Shown one piece after another: positions 56,213 to 64,000 of a stretch of 64,000 nucleotides of DNA (the stretch's first letter is position 1; every line of letters starts with the position of its first letter). The position numbers and the translations under genes are program-made. The DNA lies in the NCBI GenBank assembly GCA_023053545.1, contig JAKZAN010000004.1, positions 5,518,001-5,582,000 of the forward strand, read 5' to 3'. Under the pieces are notes generated by a model that saw nothing but the letters and a program-made list of their open reading frames with translations, had not been told where the DNA came from and ran no database searches. This stretch comes from Lepidurus packardi. Taxonomy: Eukaryota; Arthropoda; Branchiopoda; Notostraca; Triopsidae.

Positions 56213-59200
56213 TTAAATCCGCGTGTGACGTGTATGGGTATCGGGAATCCGTGATTGAGATCTGTTGCCAGAAGACAGTGCAATCATTTGATTTGCTCCG
56301 TTTTTACGCGAATCTCGGCCGTACCACAGGTCACCCCAGAGTTGACGCGCGTTACGTTCGCGCAGGACAAAAAATACAAAAATGAAGAAACCTTGAAGGG
56401 AGTTAAAGATACAGAAAAGGTACGTAAAGAAAATCCCAGTGTCGTTGACTGTCATGAAGCCAAAAACCCATGACAGGCCAAGTAAGAAAAAAACGCAGAC
56501 GCTCATATTGAATTGCTGCAGCACTAGACGGTTGTGGGGTTGATTCGTCCGTAGTTTAGCCCGACAGCATACGACGCTGCGAATAATGAGAGCAAAGATT
56601 GTGATATTGACCGCAAGAATAGCGCTGATGGGGCCTAAGACGGCGGGGTAAAAAGCATCTTTGCCAATCCAGCATCGTGGATTGTTGCGATAAATACTAT
56701 CTTCATGGTCGTACAACAGGACAGCCATGACCGGTAGAATAGGAAGACCCCAGGCGAAAGGTGTGGTTTTCCACATGAAACGCGCAATGTATGTCCCCAT
56801 GTATTTGACGAGTCGGTAGTACTGGTGAATGGCTTCTACCAGCATCCACGCGAAAGAAACTAATAAGAAGTAATGCAACGCAATTGCCACGTACTTGCAG
56901 AGTTGCCGTTCTGAAGTTAGGTCGAAACCAGCCAGGAAAACAGCCAGAAAACCCAATAATGCTAACGCCAAATTAAAGAGGACTTTGTTGCCGGTAGACT
57001 TGCGCCACTCTGGGAAGAGCAAGAATGTGAGAACCACACAAACCAGTCCGATGAGTGATAACGAGCAACCGACGATCGTAATAATATTCAGGGTAGTAGC
57101 ATGCACTTCGTTTTCTAGTGCTAAATTTTCGTCGTAGACATTGAAAAGCTCGGCGTAGAATGATAAATGGCTGCACTGGCAGACATCCAATCCATCGCGG
57201 CGACCCACGTACCGGCATTTGTCAGGTGACCACCCTCCGCGGTTCCCGTTTAGATGCTTCTGCCATGAAACGCAGATCGGTTTCTTATTACGCAAAGTAG
57301 GACGGAAAGCAGCGCTGATTGGAGCACTGAGCGGCATCTCTTCGTTAATGCCACGGACGTTTATTTGAGCAATGGGACTGTTATACCGATATCCAGCACT
57401 GGCTTCGTACTGCTTGGGATGACTGTAGTTGAACTGGTAGATTGACATGGTTTCGTTTTCGTTGGTTAGCGCACTTGCCTCCATGAAACGCCCGTCTTGA
57501 AGAACGGAAAAAGAAACGCGCTGGGAAGCGTTGGTAGTGCTCGAGTGGTTGAGGATCGAATCGGGAAGTAAGACAGCCACATACGCATCGCTTAACAAAG
57601 CTTCAGGAGCTGACTCTTGCAGTGAGGATTTGTAAAGTGGGCGGGTCTCAATATTCGCGTATTGGAAAGTATCATCCGTGATCTTGAGATTAGCCTCGTA
57701 CCCGATCAAGTCATTCGACACATCGTAAGCTTCGACGAGTATGAATTCGCTGGTTGCTCGTATGCTGCTTTCCCCTGCTTCGATAACGGCTCGATTTTGC
57801 ACATCTTCTAGGGCGGTGATGAAAGAATTGGATGCATTCAGTAAGCGCTGGGTTGTAGCCAGCTGTTCGGCGTCTACTTTTATTACCTGGAAACAGTTAC
57901 ATTTAATGCGCGATCTGTCAGTTTGCCGTATCAAACTTACGTTGTCCAGAATGGCTACACTCTGGTTAAATTGCATGGCTCCGACGACTTGGTGCGAGTC
58001 AAGGGCAGTGCCTAAAGCGAGAGCACTCAGTTTGACGTCGACGGTTTGGGGATCCCAACTGTGTGTGATGTTTAGCAAGTCTTTCAAAGGATCGCTGTCT
58101 GCGGTGGATCCTGATTCCTTCTTGTTTTGCACCAAGTTCCATAAACGAACTGTTGTTTCCGAAGGTTCACTGCAGATTTCCTGTCCAATCGGCTCTTCCA
58201 GTAGTCTGTCTCCAACCTTCCCCCCCAAATAAATTAATAAAATAATAATTGACTAAGTTAGAAGTAGTCCAATTGGATACGGTTTACTTGTATCGAACCC
58301 CAGTCTGCACCAGTCTGTAGATCGTCTTCGCATCTACGCAGTAGGATATGTCCAGTAGGGTCTACGCAGAGTTCTTTGGCATAAATCGTTACTCCGACTG
58401 GAGTCAAATCCCACGTTAGGTTTTCTGGGCGATCCCAACTAACGGTACTCGCGTCTTTTCCCGGTTGTAGGGTTGTTGTAATAGCTGAGCAATAGTCGAT
58501 ACTCCGCACGTATATATACTCCAAATTGTTGTTGTAACTCTTAACGTTCTTCACTGGAGCTGTATTTTTATTGGAATTAATTTTCAGCAGTGCGTCTCTT
58601 AAGATTTGTAGTAGGCGTACGTCTTGTTGCGTGCTATTCAAAACAAGAGTCGAAGTTCCGTGGGTGATTTGACACTCGATTCGATAGTCTATACCCAAGC
58701 TCGTCTGGTCGTACGGAAAAAATCCTAAAATTTTGACGGATATCTTGATTTCCTTGCCGATTATTGAAGATGCCTCGCGCTGCACTCTGGAAGTAATATT
58801 ACCGCTAATAATGTTACCGTACTGCGTCCCGTAAAGACTCTGTTGCCAAGTCGCATCGTGCAATGTACTGTTGTACGTATCGTTGCGCATGACACTTCGT
58901 GCGATGTAGACGTGTCGACCGTGCAGCTTGGCGTACTCAGTATTAGATCGAATCAAAACACGAGGGGATTCCAGCCACATGTAGCAGGTCAGTAGCCCAG
59001 TTTTGTTGACCAACATCGGCACTGATTCTGTGTATGAGTCTTGAAACATACCATCTAGAAAGCAATACGGCAAAAGGGTATTGCCTGTGAATGATTTGGG
59101 GGTTTTTGGGGTCTGTTGTGACTTGGTATTGTGGATCTCTATTAGGTCTTTGAAGTTCAAGCTTGCATTGATTGGCTGTGCCTTGAAGTTTGGTACATTT

Positions 59201-62172
59201 TCTTTCAGCTTAACTTCGTACAGGTTTTGGCTTTGCCGGTGAATGTGCAGACTGTGCTTCACACTTGATCTGACTTCCATTTGGCAAATGTAACTTCGAA
59301 GGGTCATAGTGGCCGGTAGGGGCCTCCACTGTCCGAAAGTGTCAATGTATACACCGTAACCGTTAACGAAGTCGTTATCCAATGACAAAGGAGTCCAGTT
59401 CTCGTACCCATTGGACGAGCATTCCGTGCTGTTTAGCTCAGCATTACCATAGTGCCAGCAGTACTTGCCGTTGTCGTTGACGCGCCTAAGTCCAATCCAG
59501 GCCGGTAGGTTATTGGGACTTTCTCCGTCTCCAAATGCGTAAACTTGGCCCACGACAATTTGCAACATACTGTCGTTGATATGCACCAAAGAAGCACCGG
59601 CAGTTACGCAATTATTGCGGGCTTGATCCCAAGTAAGAGCTTCCACTGATTGGAATCTTTTGAAACATGTACTTTGCATTGGAATAACACGGTGTGAAAA
59701 CCAATTTAACGGGCATTGAAAAGGTTTGATCGTCGTAGTGACCGAAGTTTTGACAAACCGCTTGGTCAGGCATACTGCGGGTAACTGAGCGGAGCAATCC
59801 AACATCCGTAAGTAGTTGAGTCGTCGATCCAGGGCCAAACACATGGCTGCAGTTTTGTTATGCTGTTGGGTGTCAACAAACTTCAATTGCGTCAAGTTCT
59901 CTGGAAATGCCACTGAAACAAAAAGTTAAATAAAAAAACTGGCGGTTTTCATATTGCTAGTGCGATTGTACGATCGTACGTCTTACTTGGCTTTTTCCAG
60001 AGGAAAGAGATGTACAGCTGTCCGTATCGCGTGTACCGTCTTGCTGGTAACCAAATGAATTGAGGCGAATCTAGAGAAATATTGGAAGCCACAGCTAGCC
60101 AGTCCATGAAGCCAAACAGGTCCGAATGTCCGTTAGGATAGTACCCAAAACATTCGCTCATGGCAGCCTCCCAGGCGTGTTGCTCGGTTAATCTGAAGCA
60201 ACCCCGATTCCCTTCTTGGTAGCCCATTGGACAGAAGGCAGTATTGGAATATTTGTATTTTTTGCATTCCTAAAGTAATCGTAATAATGTATGTTTTGTT
60301 AACATTTTTAACTATGACTGTATTTGCTATGATTGTACTTGAGAGGGGAAATGCGTCCATGCCGCCCCGTAGAAGTAATCAGGGTAACAGAAGCGGGATA
60401 CTGGTTGGTTCTTCATATTCAAGCATAAAGGTTCGCTCGCTACTGCTGCAGGAATGGTGGTTCCCCAAGTCAGCCGAGTTTCCTTGATTTTCATGGAAGT
60501 GGACTGACACCATTCGGCATAAAGAATATTAAGACTTAATTCAGCTCTTCGAAACCCAACCCGAGCGGTACTTTGGATCGCTAACCATTGCTGGAAGGCA
60601 GCCGTACCGTTCCATCCTGCGAACCATGCAATCGCTGCACCGTAGTTGGATTTGTCCTAATTTTGCAGCATATACAATACAAAATTTGCGATTATCCTAT
60701 AGCAATTTATTCGCTTCAGTAAGGAAGGGTTTCTTTGGTCTTACCTCTCCTACGTCGATATACACCGTAATATTCCATGCGACGGAGTTTAAATTGTTTA
60801 CAGATACTTGTCGTTCCACTAGACAGTCCCAGTTAAGCTTTTCGACTGCGTGAGATACATCAAAGTGACCCTTGGCTTCGTTTTGCAGTACCTAATATGG
60901 TATATTTTTGTTTGTTTATATTTTTTAGGGCAGAAATAATTTAGGTAAATCGGACTTGTTTATAGAACTTTTTTATGCTGTCCATAAAGAAATCGAGAGT
61001 CAGCAAAGCGGATCTGTGTCTAACCACCAAAATTTGGTTTAGACTTTCTGTCAAAGTAATGAGCGTAGTGTTGGATCTAGTGCGGGTTTTGTTTCCCAAC
61101 TGCACAACTTCGCAAGCGTAGGTTCCCTGTTGCGCGTAATAGGTAGCACCTTCGCTGGCACTACTTTGCTTAGTGCGGTCGTAAACCGTCGTCACGTGTA
61201 ACATCTGCAATGAGGTAAATCGAATTTTGTCAAGCCCTTCTATCTCGTAAATACTTTTAACTACGACCATAATTACTTGAGGTTTTAGGTGCAAATATAC
61301 GCCATCTTTAAGCCATGAGATGAATTTGGGCCGGCGTTTAGAGGAGGTATCGGAGGCTTCCACGACACAGTGGAGTTGCACTGTAGTGAAGTCTTCCCTC
61401 GTCACACGCAAGTAGTCGCTTATTATAGACGTGTTCTTACTCCGAACTTTCAAAACCACCCGGAAGGAATCCTCAGGAAGTTCTATGAAAAGAATTGTAA
61501 TGATACTTATAGGAACACTCTCTGCTAACTAATGTATTAAATTATTTCTAGTAATTTAAAATTTTTCTATAACCTTACCTAAGGCTGCTTCAGTATTTTC
61601 CCGATTACTAGCACGTATGACACACATGGCGTAATTTTTCTCCTGGCAGGATGTGGTTTCGAACAACACCGTTTGATTGGCGCGGACACACCCGTGTTGC
61701 GGTAGGGGGTGGCCGTTGGCAAACTGTTTCTTACTGTATTCCCAGTATACTAAGCGGAGTAATGATATTTAAAAAAATATTCTCTAAAGGTAAATTAATT
61801 TTAAGAATAGTACCAGGTGCGATATTCATCCATTGAAAGCGGTAATTGATCAACTTGAGACTCAACCAAGAATACGTGGTTTCGGAAGCCAGGAGCCAAT
61901 CCTCCAAGTACTACAAAATAAATTTCTTTAAGTGCATATTGTTTACGGTAGCAGAGATATTCACATGGTAAATAACTTACAGCTTGATGTTCTAAGGCGG
62001 GTAGTTCTCCACCCTTTTGGATACACTGACCATAACTGTTATCCCACGTTTCAGGTTCGAGTCGTTGATAACAAAAGATTGACCCCGTTGGGCAAATCCA
62101 TGAAGTACCGGTCAATTTTTGTACCACTGTAACTAAAAGTATAAGAAATAAAAGCCCTGCTCGGCACGACAT
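56213..62172 (-). CDS. Adhesion GPCR with C-type lectin and Ig-like ectodomain
   Basis: A 1,769-residue class B2 receptor in ten exons: 62172-61981, 61910-61814, 61749-61579, 61482-60956, 60891-60745, 60656-60339, 60269-59987, 59912-58288, 58216-57941, 57886-56213 (the exon 4 donor GTCCGA is weak; other junctions are standard). Order: signal peptide (MSCRAGLLFLILLVTVVQ); C-type lectin-like domain 1; Ig-like domain (HCVVEASD ... FISWLKDG ... GTYACEVV); a region of unknown fold; lectin-like domain 2 (CPMGYQEGNRGCFRLTEQHA); lectin-like domain 3 (CPLNWFSHRV, TWDQARNNCVTAGASLVHIN, WIGLRR); a hormone-receptor-like Cys/Trp segment; GAIN/GPS (CRYVGRRDGLDVCQCSHLSF); seven transmembrane helices from TLNIITIVGCSLSLIGLV to YLFCIFNSLQGFFIFVFFVL. 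The GPS reads HLS, so self-cleavage is likely. The ligand is unknown; sugars or cell-surface glycoproteins are plausible. The short tail is Arg/Ser-rich. Confidence 0.9.
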
Positions 62173-62627
62173 GATTTTAAGGATACTGTTTACTCTTTAC
62201 TAGATGGATCTCCTTAGGCAACCTACGATAACTCGCCGTTGTGGTTTTATTCTCTAGAACAGGAAACGGGGGAAAAAACTTTTACATGCGGTTTGGTGAT
62301 TTTGATCATCTTTTTATTTATCCTCCAGGAAATAATGAAATATGCTAGCAATCATGTAATAAAATTCTCAAACCCTTTACGGGAAGCAATCTGTTCGAAA
62401 TCGTAACATTTAATTAAGTCGCTATGACGAAGTTCTATATTCATTTATGTTTAATGAATCATTTATTGTCTAATTAGATTTTATAATTATATAGTTAAGA
62501 AAAGAGAGGAGTTATTGACCTTATAAGTTCTTATGAGTTTTCTGTTCAGATAGTATGTATTATTATCTCTGAAGGAATCGCAGTTATCCGGGTTTTGACC
62601 GGAGCCTGTGTTTAAACCATTTAAACA
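62173..62627. promoter_or_regulatory. Divergent GPCR / TGS1 promoter region
   Basis: These 455 bp separate two start codons on opposite strands and must contain both 5' UTRs and promoters. It is AT-rich with no clear TATA box or CpG cluster, so a shared bidirectional promoter is only an inference from spacing. Confidence 0.5.
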
Positions 62628-64000
62628 ATGGGGGATCGACCAGCTTATGCCATCTGTAGACGCCAGTATAAAATGACGACCCAAACAAACGTGGTGATGG
62701 AAATATTGGCGCAAGCCGATTTTGGACTAAAAAGCTACCACGAGGAGGAAATAGTGCATTGCCTATTCACTCGAGCTCACTTAGAGTAAATATTTAAAAC
62801 GAATAAAAATAATCATTCTAATACATGGTTTTCTAGGGATTATCATTTGGTGCGACTTTGCATAGACAAACCGTGTGATCTGGGCCAGGAAGAGGATTTT
62901 CTGGAGGAAGACAACAACGAATTGATTAGCGTTAGCGAGCAAAGTAGTGCCGTGGCCTTAGAAGATACTGTTTTTTTGAAAGCCTGGGAACTATTTTGGA
63001 CGGAGAATGGGGCTCAATTAATATTGAAATCATGGGTTGCCAAGTATAAAAATTTCATTGATCCTTCCTTCCTGACTTCTCCGGAAACCGATGAAGTTCA
63101 ATTAAAGCTTGAAGAAGCTGAACTAGCTCAAGTTCCTTGTGAAAGTACATCAGAGACAGCAGCAGTGAGTGACATTGAGCAAGAAGACTGGAACACCCTT
63201 TGGGTCGAACATGAGCAAGATTTATATCACCAATATTACAGCTGGTTTTACCAGCGTTATTCCGCCGAAGATCAAAACAGTTGTGGGCATTTAGAGGAAA
63301 ACGAAGTCATTGCAGATACCTTTATTGGCGAAGACGCTCAGATTTCAGGCATTGAAAGTACACCAGGGCTACAGCCGCATAAGAAAAAGAAAAAGAACAA
63401 CGTATTTTCGTATGTACATTTATTAATTTATAATTAACATCATTTATAAGAGATTACTCAGATTTATCGGTCTCGATACCCTCACAGGTTAGAAACTTCC
63501 GTAGGATATCTTTTGAATCAACTTTCCATGGAGCCAACTGACACAAGCCCACCACTTATTGAGTCAGAAGAGCTTAGTTCTCAATGTTTGGCAAACGAAG
63601 AGTCAGATGTCAATAATTCGAAAAAGAAACAAGCCGAAAAACGCAAATCAGCGCCGCTTACATCCGCTGCTCTGCTTAAGACAAAGGATTTTCTCGCAGG
63701 CTTGGATTTTGCCATCGAAAAACCTCCGTCTTTGGCCAGTAGCACCTTGCAAACAGCTGCACTCCGCAGAGTCAAGAAAAAGAGGAGAAAAGTCGCTAGG
63801 ATATCCGAAGAAGTAAACATTATTAAATTTATTTACAGGTCTCGAAATCTGTTTCAAATTTCAAATTTTTGAAAGGCCGAAGAACGCGTACAGAATTCCG
63901 AGGCTAACTCGCAGAAGTTTAATTTGGCGAATATTCCTGAGGAATTTCGAGACATGCCTGATCTGCACAAATATTGGGCGCAGCGTTTTCGCTTGTTTTC
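62628..64000 (+). CDS. TGS1: Trimethylguanosine synthase TGS1, N-terminal part (3' end outside window)
   Basis: TGS1 hypermethylates the m7G cap of snRNAs, snoRNAs and telomerase RNA to the 2,2,7-trimethyl form. Exons: 62628-62785, 62837-63409, 63488-63812, 63876-64000 (cut by the window edge), with phases consistent. The first exon starts MGDRPAYAICRRQYKMTTQT. Family-typical Trp/Tyr motifs appear in FLKAWELFWTENGAQLI and WNTLWVEHEQDLYHQYYSWF. A Lys/Arg-rich nuclear-signal-like run follows (RRVKKKRRKVARI). The last visible segment, IPEEFRDMPDLHKYWAQRFR, is the conserved entry to the methyltransferase domain. The catalytic motifs lie beyond the right edge. Confidence 0.9.

Noticed and set aside
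1-64000. CRISPR arrays, operons, Shine-Dalgarno sites or bacterial mobile elements
   Set aside because: The window is plainly eukaryotic (dozens of GT-AG introns in phase). No spaced direct-repeat array was seen.

Overview
This is a eukaryotic, intron-rich window, most likely from a small-genome arthropod and perhaps not an insect. The evidence is 50-100 bp GT-AG introns, a kismet-type CHD remodeler, a secreted CLIP-type domain, a Neto homologue, mitochondrial-style P450s, a short TTAGG-like tract, and Copia and pogo-like elements. Species and order cannot be settled from sequence alone. Exon models were built by hand from splice sites, and reading phase was checked across every junction of the main genes.

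Left part (1-26.2 kb): the 3' end of a kismet/CHD7-type gene (+, cut by the left edge); a 7 kb gene-poor stretch with a tRNA-derived relic, a minisatellite and a diverged tandem duplication; ribosomal protein S12 (+); a complete 16-exon kainate-type ionotropic glutamate receptor (-); and an unrecognised 1,236-residue RS/proline-rich nuclear-type protein (-) whose introns are packed with DNA transposons.

Middle (26.2-47 kb): repeat-rich DNA with a broken sushi-domain gene abutting a truncated Copia element (-), then a secreted Cu/Zn superoxide dismutase (+), a lone terminal exon (-), a complete DHX57-type DEAH helicase (+), and a small secreted CLIP-like, proline-rich protein with basic cleavage sites (-).

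Right part (47-64 kb): Neto (+), two tandem P450s (+), RAB5IF/OPTI-like membrane protein (+), a 1,769-residue adhesion GPCR with C-type lectin and Ig-like ectodomains (-), and the 5' part of the trimethylguanosine synthase TGS1 (+), which starts 456 bp from the GPCR in divergent orientation.

Most genes are unrelated housekeeping or signalling loci, as expected in eukaryotes. Two are functional partners in animals: Neto proteins are auxiliary subunits of kainate-type glutamate receptors, and both occur here about 28 kb apart. The most unusual items are the lectin-rich adhesion GPCR, the CLIP-like prohormone-style protein, the sushi gene broken beside Copia with a perfect 18-bp hairpin at the edge, and a diverged duplicated locus at 10-12.6 kb that keeps splice-like signals.
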